Counted from the first letter of the stretch, positions 53,259 through 63,524 are shown. The stretch: 64,000 nucleotides of DNA from an uncultured Prevotellaceae bacterium (GCA_905207705.1 CAJLMA010000001.1:62001-126000); one strand, 5' to 3'. The notes: generated by a model not told the origin, from the sequence alone. Numbers and translations are program-made.

Positions 53259-54107
53259 ATGATAAAATATGTTGGCGCTCATGTGAGCGTGGAGGGGGGC
53301 GTTGAGAATGCTCCTTTGAATGCACATAATATAAACGCAAAGGCTTTTGCTTTCTTCTCGCGCAATCCGTCGAGATGGAAATCATCACCTCTTAAAGAGA
53401 AATCGGTGGAATTATTCAAAGAAAATTGTGCCAAACTTGGTTACAAACCTGAGAATATACTTCCACACGACAGTTATCTTATAAACCTTGGCCATCCGGA
53501 TACCGATAAGCTGGAAACTTCAAGAACAGCATTCCTCGACGAGTTTCAACGATGCGAGCAATTGGGATTGACCATGCTAAACTTTCACCCGGGAAGTCAT
53601 CTTAATGAAATAGATTTGGACAAATGCCTCGACCGCATTGCCGAATCGATAAACATTACTCTCGACAAGACATCCGGCGTGACAGCAGTAATTGAAAACA
53701 CTGCCGGACAAGGGACAAATGTAGGCAACAAGTTTGAAGAAATCGCCCACATCATCGACAAAGTGGAAGACAAATCGCGAGTAGGCGTATGTATCGACAG
53801 TTGCCATGCGTTTGCTGCCGGCTATGACATTTCAACTGAAGATTCTTACGCCAAAGCATGGGAAGACTTTGACCGAATAATAGGATTCAAATATTTGCGT
53901 GCCATGCACTTGAATGACACAAAGAAGGGACTTGCGTCAAGAGTGGATCGCCATGAAAGCCTCGGCAAAGGAATTCTTGGAGAAACATTCTTTAAACTAA
54001 TGATGAATGATGCACGCTTTGATAACATTCCTTTGATTCTTGAAACACCGAATACCGATATCTGGGAAAATGAAATAAAGTGGCTTTATGAACAAATAAA
54101 AATATAA
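53259..54107 (+). CDS. nfo: Endonuclease IV (AP endonuclease)
   Basis: The 282-residue TIM-barrel enzyme matches Nfo in length and motifs: YVGAHVSVEGG, FFSRNPSRWK, LNFHPGSHL, VIENTAGQGTNVG, CIDSCHAFAAGYDI, HLNDTKKGLASRVDRHESLGKG and ILETPNT. These carry the His, Glu and Asp ligands of three zinc ions. It nicks DNA 5' of abasic sites in base-excision repair. The transporter gene follows 17 bases after its stop, so they may share a transcript. Confidence 0.96.
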   Translation: MIKYVGAHVSVEGGVENAPLNAHNINAKAFAFFSRNPSRWKSSPLKEKSVELFKENCAKLGYKPENILPHDSYLINLGHPDTDKLETSRTAFLDEFQRCEQLGLTMLNFHPGSHLNEIDLDKCLDRIAESINITLDKTSGVTAVIENTAGQGTNVGNKFEEIAHIIDKVEDKSRVGVCIDSCHAFAAGYDISTEDSYAKAWEDFDRIIGFKYLRAMHLNDTKKGLASRVDRHESLGKGILGETFFKLMMNDARFDNIPLILETPNTDIWENEIKWLYEQIKI

Positions 54108-54124
54108 ATATATAAGATCTTTTC

Positions 54125-55486
54125 ATGAAAACGTTACCTGATCAAAGCTTTTGGAAACTATGGAACATTAGTTTCGGATTTTTTGGCGTTCAAATTGCAT
54201 ACGCCTTGCAAAGTGCTAACATAAGCCGCATTTTTGCCACATTGGGCGCAGACCCGCATAATCTTAGTTACTTCTGGATTCTTCCTCCGTTGATGGGAAT
54301 AATCGTGCAACCCATTATCGGCGTACTTAGTGACAAGACATGGTGCCGTTTCGGTCGGCGCATCCCCTATCTGTTTGTGGGAGCATTGATTGCAGTGTTG
54401 GTCATGTGCCTGTTGCCTAATGCAGGGAGTTTTGGCATGTCGGTATCTGCCGCAATGATATTCGGCTTATTCTCTCTCATGTTTCTTGACACATCAATCA
54501 ATATTGCCATGCAGCCGTTCAAAATGATGGTTGGCGACATGGTGAATGAAAAACAAAAAGGTCTCGCCTACTCAATCCAGAGCTTCCTTTGCAACGCCGG
54601 AAGTCTTGCCGGATACTTATTCCCATTTGTATTCACATGGATAGGCATAAACAATATTGCCCCTACCGGACAAATCCCCGATTCGGTCATATATTCTTTC
54701 TACATAGGTGCGGCAATCCTCATCCTATGTGTCATATACACTACCGTGAAAGTAAAAGAGATTCCGCCTAAGGAATATGCCGAATATCATGGAATAACTA
54801 AAGAAGCAAATGAAGAGAAAGTAAACATCTTCAAGCTACTCATCAAAGCTCCAAAAGCATTTTGGACAGTAGGACTTGTGCAATTCTTCTGCTGGGCAGC
54901 ATTCATGTTCATGTGGACATACACAAATGGCAGCATCGCAGGAAACGTGTTCAACGCGCCCGAAACCGCTCGTCATCTCCTTGACACACAATCTCCCGAA
55001 TACCAAGCCGCAGGCAACTGGGTTGGAGTGTTATTCGCAGTTCAGGCAATCGGCTCCGTGATATGGGCGGCTGTGATACCATTCTTCAAGAACCGCAAAG
55101 TAGCTTACGCGACAAGTCTGATACTTGGTGGCATAGGTTTTATCTCTGTATACTTCATCCACGACCAGTATTTGTTATTCGCATCATTCCTGCTAATAGG
55201 ATGCGCATGGGCAGCAATGCTCGCTTTGCCGTTTACCATCCTGACCAATGCCCTGTCGGGAGGCCATATGGGCACATATTTAGGCCTGTTTAATGGTACG
55301 ATATGCGTACCTCAGATCGTCGCTGCCATTGCAGGCGGCTGGATTCTCGGCGCATTCACCCAAGAAGGCAAAGTGCCCCCCGAGGTAAACATGCTTGTCG
55401 TTGCAGGAATCGCTTTAATCATTGGAGCCATATGCGTTGCTTTCATAAAAGAAACATTTGGTTCCGAAGCAAAGAAACTCTCATAA
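54125..55486 (+). CDS. MFS sugar transporter, SLC45-like
   Basis: The 453-residue protein has twelve predicted membrane helices and no signal peptide. SFWKLWNISFGFFGVQIAYALQ, IGVLSDKTWCRFGRRIPYL (the MFS loop 2-3 motif), and FCWAAFMFMWTYTNGSIAG match the SLC45/sucrose-maltose symporter branch. Members of this branch import disaccharides with protons. The substrate may be a product of the nearby secreted amylases or beta-galactosidase, but this is inference. It ends at a strong terminator and is separated from lacZ by the opposite-strand pair. Confidence 0.88.
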   Translation: MKTLPDQSFWKLWNISFGFFGVQIAYALQSANISRIFATLGADPHNLSYFWILPPLMGIIVQPIIGVLSDKTWCRFGRRIPYLFVGALIAVLVMCLLPNAGSFGMSVSAAMIFGLFSLMFLDTSINIAMQPFKMMVGDMVNEKQKGLAYSIQSFLCNAGSLAGYLFPFVFTWIGINNIAPTGQIPDSVIYSFYIGAAILILCVIYTTVKVKEIPPKEYAEYHGITKEANEEKVNIFKLLIKAPKAFWTVGLVQFFCWAAFMFMWTYTNGSIAGNVFNAPETARHLLDTQSPEYQAAGNWVGVLFAVQAIGSVIWAAVIPFFKNRKVAYATSLILGGIGFISVYFIHDQYLLFASFLLIGCAWAAMLALPFTILTNALSGGHMGTYLGLFNGTICVPQIVAAIAGGWILGAFTQEGKVPPEVNMLVVAGIALIIGAICVAFIKETFGSEAKKLS

Positions 55487-55506
55487 TTACAACTAACATA
55501 AACAAC

Positions 55507-55541
55507 AAAATAGGCGGCCGGTTTCTCCGGCCGCCTATTTT
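55507..55541. terminator. Bidirectional terminator after the sugar transporter
   Basis: A perfect 15-bp GC-rich stem AAAATAGGCGGCCGG and its complement with a five-base loop, between convergent genes. Confidence 0.92.
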
Positions 55542-55564
55542 ATTATTTATCCTATTGACATTTA

Positions 55565-57034
55565 TCAGTTGTGTGCACTTAATGCCTCATGCATATGCTG
55601 AGCAGCCCTGCGGCCATCACCCATAGCAAGGATAACCGTAGCACCTCCTCTGACAATATCACCTCCGGCATATATGTCATCAAGCGATGATTTCATAGTA
55701 TCCTCGTTCACCACGATAGTATTACGCTTGCTCACTTCAAGCCCGGGGATGGAACGTGGTACCAACGGATTGGGCGATACACCGACACTTACAATTACAA
55801 GGTCAACCGGGATTTCTTCTATCGCACCTTCAATGGGCACTGGAGAACGTCTGCCTGACGCATCAGGTTCGCCAAGTTCCATTTTTTGCAGTTTCATAAT
55901 CTTGACCCTGCCCGATTCATCCCCTAAATATTCCACAGGATTATGTAAAGTCATAAATTCCACACCTTCTTCCTTGGCATGCTTCACTTCTTCAAGGCGT
56001 GCAGGCATTTCTTCTTCCGAACGACGATATACCAGCATTGCATGTTCAGCTCCCATGCGACGAGCGGTACGCACCGAATCCATTGCAGTGTTTCCTCCTC
56101 CAATTACTGCTATACGTTTCCCTCGCAGTACAGGAGTGTCCCAACCATCAGCTCCGGCACCCATAAGGTTGATTCGAGTCAAATACTCATTGCTCGACAT
56201 TACCCCGTTTAGGTTCTCTCCCGGAATGTTCATGAACCGAGGCAGACCCGCTCCCGATGCCACAAATACACCCTTGAACCCCATCTCATGCAAATCATCA
56301 TGAGTGAGCGTCTTACCGATTATTACATCTTTTTCAAATTTCACACCCAATGCCTTCAATCCATCTATTTCATCATCAACAATCGAGTTAGGCAATCTGA
56401 ATTCAGGTATTCCGTATTTCAAAACTCCGCCTATTTCATGCAGAGCCTCAAATACTGTGACATCATATCCAAGCTTTACCATATCGCCTGCAAAAGATAA
56501 TCCCGCAGGGCCGCTTCCCACAATGGCAATTTTAATACCATTTGCAGGAGCCACGGCAGGCAATGTCTTCTTCCCTTTTTTACGGTCGTAGTCAGCGGCA
56601 AAACGTTCAAGATATCCTATCGCCACCGGTTCGCTATTCATTTTATGATGAATACATTTACTTTCGCACTGTTTCTCTTGTGGACAAACACGACCACACA
56701 CGGCAGGCAAGGCACTGGTCTCTTTCAATGTCGCCGCAGCCGCATCAAAATCGCCACGCTCTATATTTTTAATGAATTTCGGAATGTTTATGCCTACCGG
56801 GCATCCTGTCACGCATTGTGGATTTACGCAATCAAGGCATCTTTGCGCTTCGATACATGCCATTTCGGCCGTAATGCCTTGGTTCACTTCCTCACGACAC
56901 GTTATACGATACTCCGGGGTCAATTCGGGCATCTTCACCCTCGGTATTTTTATTCTGTCCTTGGCACTCTTACTCTTTCGCAAATCTTCGCGCCATTGTT
57001 CTTTACGAGATTCAGTTATATCGTTATTATCCAT
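55565..57034 (-). CDS. GltD-type FAD/NADPH oxidoreductase (NfnB/NfnL-like)
   Basis: The 489-residue protein has an N-terminal ferredoxin-like domain with two Cys sets (CLDCVNPQCVTGCPV near residue 66, CGRVCPQEKQCESKC near 113) that fit two [4Fe-4S] clusters. An FAD site (GSGPAGLSFAGDM) and an NADPH site (GGGNTAMDSVRTARR) follow. It is widely annotated as glutamate synthase small subunit, but no large subunit is nearby. The adjacent upstream gene encodes an NfnA-like flavoprotein, so the pair more likely forms NADH-dependent ferredoxin:NADP oxidoreductase (NfnAB), which bifurcates electrons. The two genes are 15 bases apart. Confidence 0.88.
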   Translation of the reverse strand: MDNNDITESRKEQWREDLRKSKSAKDRIKIPRVKMPELTPEYRITCREEVNQGITAEMACIEAQRCLDCVNPQCVTGCPVGINIPKFIKNIERGDFDAAAATLKETSALPAVCGRVCPQEKQCESKCIHHKMNSEPVAIGYLERFAADYDRKKGKKTLPAVAPANGIKIAIVGSGPAGLSFAGDMVKLGYDVTVFEALHEIGGVLKYGIPEFRLPNSIVDDEIDGLKALGVKFEKDVIIGKTLTHDDLHEMGFKGVFVASGAGLPRFMNIPGENLNGVMSSNEYLTRINLMGAGADGWDTPVLRGKRIAVIGGGNTAMDSVRTARRMGAEHAMLVYRRSEEEMPARLEEVKHAKEEGVEFMTLHNPVEYLGDESGRVKIMKLQKMELGEPDASGRRSPVPIEGAIEEIPVDLVIVSVGVSPNPLVPRSIPGLEVSKRNTIVVNEDTMKSSLDDIYAGGDIVRGGATVILAMGDGRRAAQHMHEALSAHN

Positions 57035-57049
57035 ATTGTCAAGATATTA

Positions 57050-57832
57050 TTAATTATAAGACTTTAGTCTCATCATCAACTGATCAAAATCCACTTCATG
57101 CGCGTCAAATTCAGGTCCATCTACACAAACAAACTTGGTTTTCCCTCCTACAGTGACACGACAAGCTCCGCACATTCCGGTCCCATCCACCATAATTGCA
57201 TTCAAAGAACACTCTGTCGGTATATTATATTGCTTTGTCAGCAGTGACACGAACTTCATCATTACGGCAGGTCCGATAGTAATAACTTTGTCAACCTTTT
57301 CACGCTTTATGACCTCTTCGACACCTGCAGTGACAAGCCCTTTCTGTCCATAACTGCCATCATCAGTCATTATTATAACGTCATCGCTATACTCGCGCAC
57401 CTCTTTTTCCAATATTATCAAATCCTTGCTTCGCGCAGCAAGCACACTCACTACACGGTTGCCAGCCTTTTTAAAAGCTGTCAGAATCGGTAATAATGGC
57501 GCAACACCAACGCCGCCTCCACAGCACAATACCGTGCCATATTTTTCAATGTGGGTAGCCTGTCCGAGTGGGCCAACCACATCCTCAAGGCAATCTCCGG
57601 GTTCAAGAGCGCATATTTTATGCGTTGAAACACCCACATCCTGAATCACAAGAGTTATCGTTCCTTTTGCCACATCAGCATCTGCTATTGTCAATGGGAT
57701 TCTTTCCCCATGAGCATCGCTGCGAACTATCACAAAATGACCTGCGCGACGTGATTTTGCAATCAAAGGCTCTTCTACGACAAGTTTCACAACCTTGGCT
57801 GAGAAGTGCTCTTTACTTATTATTCTATTCAT
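57050..57832 (-). CDS. Sulfide/dihydroorotate-dehydrogenase-like FAD/[2Fe-2S] protein (NfnA/NfnS-like)
   Basis: With the start at 57832 the protein has 260 residues: an FAD-binding barrel (GHFVIVRSDAHGERIPLTIAD), an NAD-binding domain (CCGGGVGVAPLLPILTAFK) and a C-terminal iron-sulfur part with DGTGMCGACRVTV and a further Cys (KFVCVDGPEFDAHEVDFD). These three Cys plus a non-Cys ligand would hold a [2Fe-2S] cluster, as reported for NfnA from memory. It would be the NAD(H)-binding subunit beside the GltD-like protein. The start is supported by the -7 box at 57856-57863. Confidence 0.88.
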   Translation of the reverse strand: MNRIISKEHFSAKVVKLVVEEPLIAKSRRAGHFVIVRSDAHGERIPLTIADADVAKGTITLVIQDVGVSTHKICALEPGDCLEDVVGPLGQATHIEKYGTVLCCGGGVGVAPLLPILTAFKKAGNRVVSVLAARSKDLIILEKEVREYSDDVIIMTDDGSYGQKGLVTAGVEEVIKREKVDKVITIGPAVMMKFVSLLTKQYNIPTECSLNAIMVDGTGMCGACRVTVGGKTKFVCVDGPEFDAHEVDFDQLMMRLKSYN

Positions 57833-57855
57833 ATCATAACCACTTAGTTTCTTTA

Positions 57856-57863
57856 CAAAATTA
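57856..57863 (-). promoter_or_regulatory. -7 box of the NfnSL-like operon
   Basis: On the minus strand TAATTTTG, matching TAnnTTTG, 24 bases before the chosen start and inside the frame extension, which is therefore not translated. The -33 box is weak. Confidence 0.4.
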
Positions 57864-57968
57864 GCCAATAATTGGGATATGGCATAAAATTCATTTATAT
57901 TAAAAACCTTTTTTAATACTCATTAAGCCGGCAAAAACATCTTGTTTCATTCTTTTACCGAGGTGGAA

Positions 57969-57999
57969 TTGCAATAAATGTTTTTTTGCGTTAACTTTG
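57969..57999 (+). promoter_or_regulatory. Promoter of the beta-galactosidase gene
   Basis: TTG (57969-57971), 20 bases, TAACTTTG (57992-57999). Transcription would start near 58006, which places the real start at 58039 and not at the earlier TTG. Confidence 0.7.
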
Positions 58000-58038
58000 A
58001 ATAATTATTACCAACAACTTAACAAAAACCTAAAGCCA

Positions 58039-61000
58039 ATGATTAAAATAAGCAAAGCCCTTCTATGCAGCCTGCTCCTCACTTCAACTGGTATCGCCTG
58101 CGAGGCCGCTGCCAACGACTGGGAAAACCTTGCCGTGTTCCAAATAAACCGCGAAACACCAAGGGCAACAGCATTCCCATACAACACCCGACAAGCAGCC
58201 ATAGAAGACAATTACGCTTCTTCACCTTACTACATGAATCTAAACGGGACATGGAAATTTAATTGGGTAGCCAAGCCCGAAGACCGTCCTGCAGACTTTT
58301 ACCGTACCGATTTTGACACATCAGGATGGGATGACATCAAAGTTCCAAGCAATTGGGAAATGGAAGGTTACGGAACACCAATATATACAAACACCGTATA
58401 TCCTTTTCCCAAGAATCCCCCGTTTATTCCACACGATGACAACCCAGTGGGCAGTTACAAACGTTCATTCACTTTGCCCGACGAATGGAATGGCCGACGA
58501 GTATATTTACATTTCGACGGCAGCACGGCTGCCATGTATGTATGGGTCAACGGTAAGCAAGTAGGTTATGCCGAAAGTACAAAAAATCCTGCCGAATTTG
58601 ATATCACCGATTTTGTGACAACAGGAGAAAACCAAGTCGCAGTACAAGTGTATCGCTGGAGTGATGGTTCTTATCTCGAAGACCAAGATTTCTGGAGATT
58701 ATCGGGCATCGACCGTGACGTATATCTGTACAGCACCGACAATATTCGCATTCTTGACTTCTTTGCCCGCCCGGATCTTGATGCCAAATATAAAAATGGC
58801 ATCCTAAACACAACTGTGAAATTGCGTAATTACCTCAATTCTCAACAAAATGCAAAAATAGAATTAGCCATATATGACTCTGATGGAAAACGTTTAATAA
58901 AAAACGAGAAAAATGTGAGCATCAATGCCGACGACTTTGTTGAAACCAATTTTGAAAACAAGGTAAAAAATACACACCTGTGGAGTAGTGAAACGCCATA
59001 TCTATACACACTTGTACTGACATTGTCAACTCATAGTGGAGATGTAATCGAATCGACATCATGCCGCATAGGGTTCCGCAAGATAGAAATAAAAGACGCC
59101 CAACTGCTCGTAAACGGCAAACCAATAGAAATTCACGGAGTCAACATTCATGAACACAACCCTTTGACAGGTCATGTAGTCGATAGTCTACTCATGATGA
59201 AAGACATAATGCTTCTAAAGCAAAACAACTTCAATGCCGTCCGAATGTCCCACTATCCGCAAAGCCCTTTATGGTACAAATTATGCGACAAATATGGATT
59301 ATATGTTGTCGATGAAGCCAACATCGAATGTCATGGAATGGGCACGGGGACTCCGGGCACGTTTAATCCTGAAAAGCATCCGGCAGTTGTACCTGAATGG
59401 AAAGATGCAATTCTCGACCGCCAACTTCTTCTCGTTGAACGAGACAAGAACCATCCAAGTGTAATCATTTGGAGTCTCGGAAACGAAAGTGGCAGTGGCG
59501 ACAACTTTGAGGCTGCCTACAATTGGATAAAGGAGCGCGACAATACACGCCCGGTACAATACGAGCCAATAGGCGAAGGCTCTTATACCGACATTGTATG
59601 TCCAATGTACTCATATATAAGCGACATGAAAAAATATGCCGCACGCACCGACGTCACTCGTCCATACATAATGTGTGAATATGCTCACGCAATGGGCAAC
59701 AGCACCGGAAACTTCCAAGAATACTTTGACATCATCCGCTCAAGCAAGCAAATGCAAGGCGGATTCATTTGGGACTGGGTAGACCAAGGTTTCTTGACTC
59801 AAGACGAGAATGGAAATGATTATTATGCCTATGGTGGTGATTTTGGAGCTTACAAGTATCATAATGATGAAAATTTCTGCTGCAACGGGCTTGTATTGCC
59901 CGACAGGACTCCTCATCCGGGCCTATACGAAGTAAAGAAAGTGTACCAAGACATCCGCTTCAGCGCAAAAGACCTAAAAAAAGGTGAAATAAACATTGAA
60001 AACAATTTCATCTACACCGACCTCAAGGATTTTGCCTTTACATGGGAAGTACTGCAAAACGGCGAGAGGATTGCCTCTGACACAATAGTAAACATATCGG
60101 CTCCTGCCGGAACGACCAAAACGGTAAAACTTAATTTGCCTCAATTGGCCCCTGGCGACGGCACTGAATATTTCTTGTCGGTTTACGCTTTGACTCGCGA
60201 AGGGAATGAATTAGTGCCCAAAGGTCATGAAGTCGCACGAGAACAATTCGCACTTGCATCAGGCAATGTATTCAACAAGCCTCAATACGATGTTATGTAC
60301 ATGCAACATGTGAACACCAAAGGCAATCTATGGATAATTGAATGCGCCAATGACGTCACAATAAAAATCGACAAACGTAACGGGGAACTTCGTGGATATT
60401 ATGTAGGCGACCGCAATTTAATAAAACATGGCCCGACTCCATCATTCTGGAGAGCTCCTACCGATAATGACTGGGCTAACAATGCTCATGTGAGAAGCAA
60501 TGTATGGAGATATGCCGGAGTAAATAAAAGTGTTAAAGACATAAAACTTGGCAATTCTCAAGGCGGACAAATTACTGTAGATGTTACATATAGGCTGCAT
60601 GATGTCAATTCCGACTACCATTTGCTATACACAGCCTATGCCGACGGTCGCCTGCAGGTAGAAGTAGACTGGAATGCATCGGGAAGCAATGTTCCCGAAT
60701 TAATGCGATTTGGAATGCAAATGACATTATCAAATAAATTCAGCAATTTCAAATGGTATGGACGAGGACCGTGGGAAAATTATAGTGACCGAAACACTGC
60801 AAGCTTAATGGGCATATATCAAAGTACAGTGGCCGAACAATTCTTCCCATACATTCGTCCGCAGGAAACTGGGAATAAAACAGATGTAAGATGGGCAACG
60901 TTGACCGATAAAGAAGGATACGGAATCCGTGTTGATGGATTGCAACCTCTCAGTGTCAGCGCGCTCGATGTCACTCCGGCCCAACTTGATCCGGGGATGA

Positions 61001-61188
61001 CAAAAGCTCAAAGACACAACAGCGACATAAGACACGACCGTCATAATGTGTATTTGAATGTCGACCTTGCGCAACGCGGACTTGGCGGAGATGACAGTTG
61101 GGGGCGTCCTCCTCATGAACCATACATATTGGATGCAAAAGAATATTCTTACGGATTCATAATTTCGCCTGTTTTCCCGATAAATTAA
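58039..61188 (+). CDS. Exported GH2 beta-galactosidase
   Basis: With the start at 58039 the protein has 1049 residues. A signal peptide (MIKISKALLCSLLLTSTGIA) is followed by Cys, which could be a weak lipobox. The GH2 domains follow in LacZ order: jelly-roll sugar-binding (VPSNWEMEGYGTPIYTN), Ig-like, TIM barrel with NIHEHNPLTGHV, WSLGNESGSGDNF (acid/base Glu, about residue 482) and MCEYAHAMGNS (nucleophile Glu, about 543), a second Ig-like, and the large C-terminal domain (FWRAPTDNDW, FKWYGRGPWENYSDR). It would cleave beta-galactosides in the periplasm. A terminator follows. Confidence 0.93.
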   Translation: MIKISKALLCSLLLTSTGIACEAAANDWENLAVFQINRETPRATAFPYNTRQAAIEDNYASSPYYMNLNGTWKFNWVAKPEDRPADFYRTDFDTSGWDDIKVPSNWEMEGYGTPIYTNTVYPFPKNPPFIPHDDNPVGSYKRSFTLPDEWNGRRVYLHFDGSTAAMYVWVNGKQVGYAESTKNPAEFDITDFVTTGENQVAVQVYRWSDGSYLEDQDFWRLSGIDRDVYLYSTDNIRILDFFARPDLDAKYKNGILNTTVKLRNYLNSQQNAKIELAIYDSDGKRLIKNEKNVSINADDFVETNFENKVKNTHLWSSETPYLYTLVLTLSTHSGDVIESTSCRIGFRKIEIKDAQLLVNGKPIEIHGVNIHEHNPLTGHVVDSLLMMKDIMLLKQNNFNAVRMSHYPQSPLWYKLCDKYGLYVVDEANIECHGMGTGTPGTFNPEKHPAVVPEWKDAILDRQLLLVERDKNHPSVIIWSLGNESGSGDNFEAAYNWIKERDNTRPVQYEPIGEGSYTDIVCPMYSYISDMKKYAARTDVTRPYIMCEYAHAMGNSTGNFQEYFDIIRSSKQMQGGFIWDWVDQGFLTQDENGNDYYAYGGDFGAYKYHNDENFCCNGLVLPDRTPHPGLYEVKKVYQDIRFSAKDLKKGEINIENNFIYTDLKDFAFTWEVLQNGERIASDTIVNISAPAGTTKTVKLNLPQLAPGDGTEYFLSVYALTREGNELVPKGHEVAREQFALASGNVFNKPQYDVMYMQHVNTKGNLWIIECANDVTIKIDKRNGELRGYYVGDRNLIKHGPTPSFWRAPTDNDWANNAHVRSNVWRYAGVNKSVKDIKLGNSQGGQITVDVTYRLHDVNSDYHLLYTAYADGRLQVEVDWNASGSNVPELMRFGMQMTLSNKFSNFKWYGRGPWENYSDRNTASLMGIYQSTVAEQFFPYIRPQETGNKTDVRWATLTDKEGYGIRVDGLQPLSVSALDVTPAQLDPGMTKAQRHNSDIRHDRHNVYLNVDLAQRGLGGDDSWGRPPHEPYILDAKEYSYGFIISPVFPIN

Positions 61189-61206
61189 GATAGTTTGCAC
61201 TCTTCA

Positions 61207-61243
61207 CATCCCGTCATTGTTAAATAAGCACAATGGCGGGATG
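61207..61243 (+). terminator. Hairpin terminator after the beta-galactosidase gene
   Basis: A 14-bp stem CATCCCGTCATTGT with ACAATGGCGGGATG (one G:U pair) and a nine-base loop, 18 bases past the stop. The following T run is short. Confidence 0.65.
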
Positions 61244-61322
61244 CTTGATTATATAGGCCTGATAACTTATTTGCAATATTTTAAAATAATGCCTAACTTG
61301 CACAAGAAAGTGTGAAGAAAGC

Positions 61323-63524
61323 ATGTCGGAAATGAGAAATATCATTTATTTCATCATAAATTCAATAATACTCATAATAATCGCTTCGATTGCAGCAAGC
61401 TGTCGGAACAATATGATGAGTAATGATGTCATCTCTGAAAACGACACATTCACTGTAACAGGAATCTTTGTAAAAGAAGACAGCACGACAATAGAAGCCA
61501 CAAGTGGGACTGAGATTATATCTTACACCGACTCCAACGGAACTCATTCAAAGGCAAAAACAGTGTGGCGCATAGACAGTATCAATGTTCATTATCCCCT
61601 ATTCTCATCAAGCCATACTCTCATTGACGCGCTCTACAACATGGCTATCGACGAAATCGGCACTTGGAACAAACATCATTTTAATGATAAATCAATACCT
61701 ACACGCGACATTTCATATGCGATCCTGTTGGCTCTTGCCCAGATCGACCCTCACATGTCGATGTCTTTATTAAGCTCCAAGGTTAAAAACGGGCATGTCA
61801 TTCAAGACGCGACAACTGACAGACTTGAGTGGCCTGTAATAAACGACCGCATAGTGTGGGCTTCGGCAGCTTGGGAGGTATATAAAGTTTCCGGAGACAA
61901 GCACTGGCTTGAATATGCCTATAATGTCATACAGAATACAATTGACGAAGATGCAGCTATAATATTTGACCACGACCTGCGGCTTACCCATGGAGCAATA
62001 CAGGCAATCGACAACTCCCCAAGTAAATATTACTCTGAATGGATGCACTCAAAAGATATTTTTGAATCAATGCCATTGAGTACTAATATCCTATATGCAA
62101 ACACATATTTCATTCTCGCCGAAATGGCCGATGAACTAAAAATAGAAAATGACTACCGCACAACTTTCAAACGATTAAAAAATGCCATCAACCAAAATCT
62201 TTGGATTGAAGAGCTGGAATGCTATAGCGCATATCTTTATGGAACAATTTTCAATATGCCGGCACCCATGATTGACAATTTAGGACAAGCTATAAGCATA
62301 ATATGGGACATTGCCGAGGATGACCGTGCTGCAAATCTTCTGGCAAACACTCCATTCCCAAAATTCGGCATCCCCCAATATTATCCATTGCCTGATTCTA
62401 TTGGTAAATATATGAGTTACCCTTTCATGCAAGCACTTTGGAACATAGCCGCAGCCAAAGATGGCAACGAGAGCGTTTTACGCCACGGACTTGGAGCATT
62501 ATACCGTTCGCCTGCAACACATGGCTCGCATAAATGTATAGTTGCGTCAGAGTCCGGAGAAATAGAAAAATGCAATGACATGACAGGCTTGATAAATGCC
62601 TCAGGAAACATCGCAATGATATTTCACATTTTTGCAGGAATGGTATTCCATCCCTATGGGATAGAATTCAATCCTGTAGTTCCAATGTGCCTTAACGGCA
62701 CAAAAAAAATCAATGACTTCAAATACCGACAAGCCAAACTTGATATAACAATAGAAGGTGCAGGCAATGAGATAGACAAATTTATGCTCGATGACATACT
62801 CCAGACAGACAACTTGATTCCTGATACCTTAAAAGGACAACACTCTATTAAAATAATCCTAAAACAAGGGCACAAATATTCTCAAGAAATATCTTTTGTC
62901 AATGATTTAAACCTACATCGCCTGCCTGCAACGCCTTCAATAATCTGCAGTAACGATTCTTGCCACATGCTAAACTCTGACATTCCATGTACCTTAATCA
63001 TAAATGGCAGTAAAACAGATATTGAATCTGAATTCTTCAACAGACCCGACACATCGACTGCACATTTTCAAATCATAACGGCAGCAAACAAAAAAGGATT
63101 CATGTCTGCCCCGTTGGAATTTATTACATACGATAACAACCCTGATTCCAAGACATTGCATAATGGCAATTACATTCAAGTGAAAAATGCAAACAAATTC
63201 AACTTTACCAACGCAAGCGATACTTGCCTGACGTTTCAAATAAAAACAGCCGAAGCCGGGAAATACTTTATAAATCTTGAATATAATGTAAATTCATGCA
63301 CGGATGATTGTGTAATTTATTCAATTCTCGTAAATACTCACAAACAAGGGGCTTTAATCCTGCCTTTATCACAAAAAGGCGAACAACCAAGCAACAGAAT
63401 ACAAATTGAGCTGATAAAAGGAATCAATAAACTCCAACTAAACCGGCTCAACTATACAAACGATGAACTAAATAATATAACCTTGAAATACTTCAGGGTA
63501 ATTAAAAACAATTTCAATAATTAA
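61323..63524 (+). CDS. Six-hairpin glycosidase-like lipoprotein
   Basis: The 733-residue protein has a lipoprotein signal (RNIIYFIINSIILIIIASIA, then ASC, Cys about residue 27). Residues about 90-470 show repeated helix pairs of an (alpha/alpha)6 barrel, e.g. WPVINDRIVWASAAWEVYKV, FDHDLRLTHGAIQA, LSTNILYANTYFILAEMADE, MSYPFMQALWNIAAAKD and ASGNIAMIFHIFAGMVFHP. A beta-sandwich C-terminal half follows. The family is not fixed; the fold is used by many glycosidases and debranching enzymes, and an Asp/Glu pair cannot be named safely. It precedes the SusA-like gene by 17 bases, which points to alpha-glucan or related sugar use. Met4 is an alternative start. Confidence 0.7.
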   Translation: MSEMRNIIYFIINSIILIIIASIAASCRNNMMSNDVISENDTFTVTGIFVKEDSTTIEATSGTEIISYTDSNGTHSKAKTVWRIDSINVHYPLFSSSHTLIDALYNMAIDEIGTWNKHHFNDKSIPTRDISYAILLALAQIDPHMSMSLLSSKVKNGHVIQDATTDRLEWPVINDRIVWASAAWEVYKVSGDKHWLEYAYNVIQNTIDEDAAIIFDHDLRLTHGAIQAIDNSPSKYYSEWMHSKDIFESMPLSTNILYANTYFILAEMADELKIENDYRTTFKRLKNAINQNLWIEELECYSAYLYGTIFNMPAPMIDNLGQAISIIWDIAEDDRAANLLANTPFPKFGIPQYYPLPDSIGKYMSYPFMQALWNIAAAKDGNESVLRHGLGALYRSPATHGSHKCIVASESGEIEKCNDMTGLINASGNIAMIFHIFAGMVFHPYGIEFNPVVPMCLNGTKKINDFKYRQAKLDITIEGAGNEIDKFMLDDILQTDNLIPDTLKGQHSIKIILKQGHKYSQEISFVNDLNLHRLPATPSIICSNDSCHMLNSDIPCTLIINGSKTDIESEFFNRPDTSTAHFQIITAANKKGFMSAPLEFITYDNNPDSKTLHNGNYIQVKNANKFNFTNASDTCLTFQIKTAEAGKYFINLEYNVNSCTDDCVIYSILVNTHKQGALILPLSQKGEQPSNRIQIELIKGINKLQLNRLNYTNDELNNITLKYFRVIKNNFNN

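Noticed and set aside
55565..57034. Glutamate synthase small subunit as the function
   Set aside because: No large subunit is next to it, and the neighbouring NfnA-like gene gives a better explanation.
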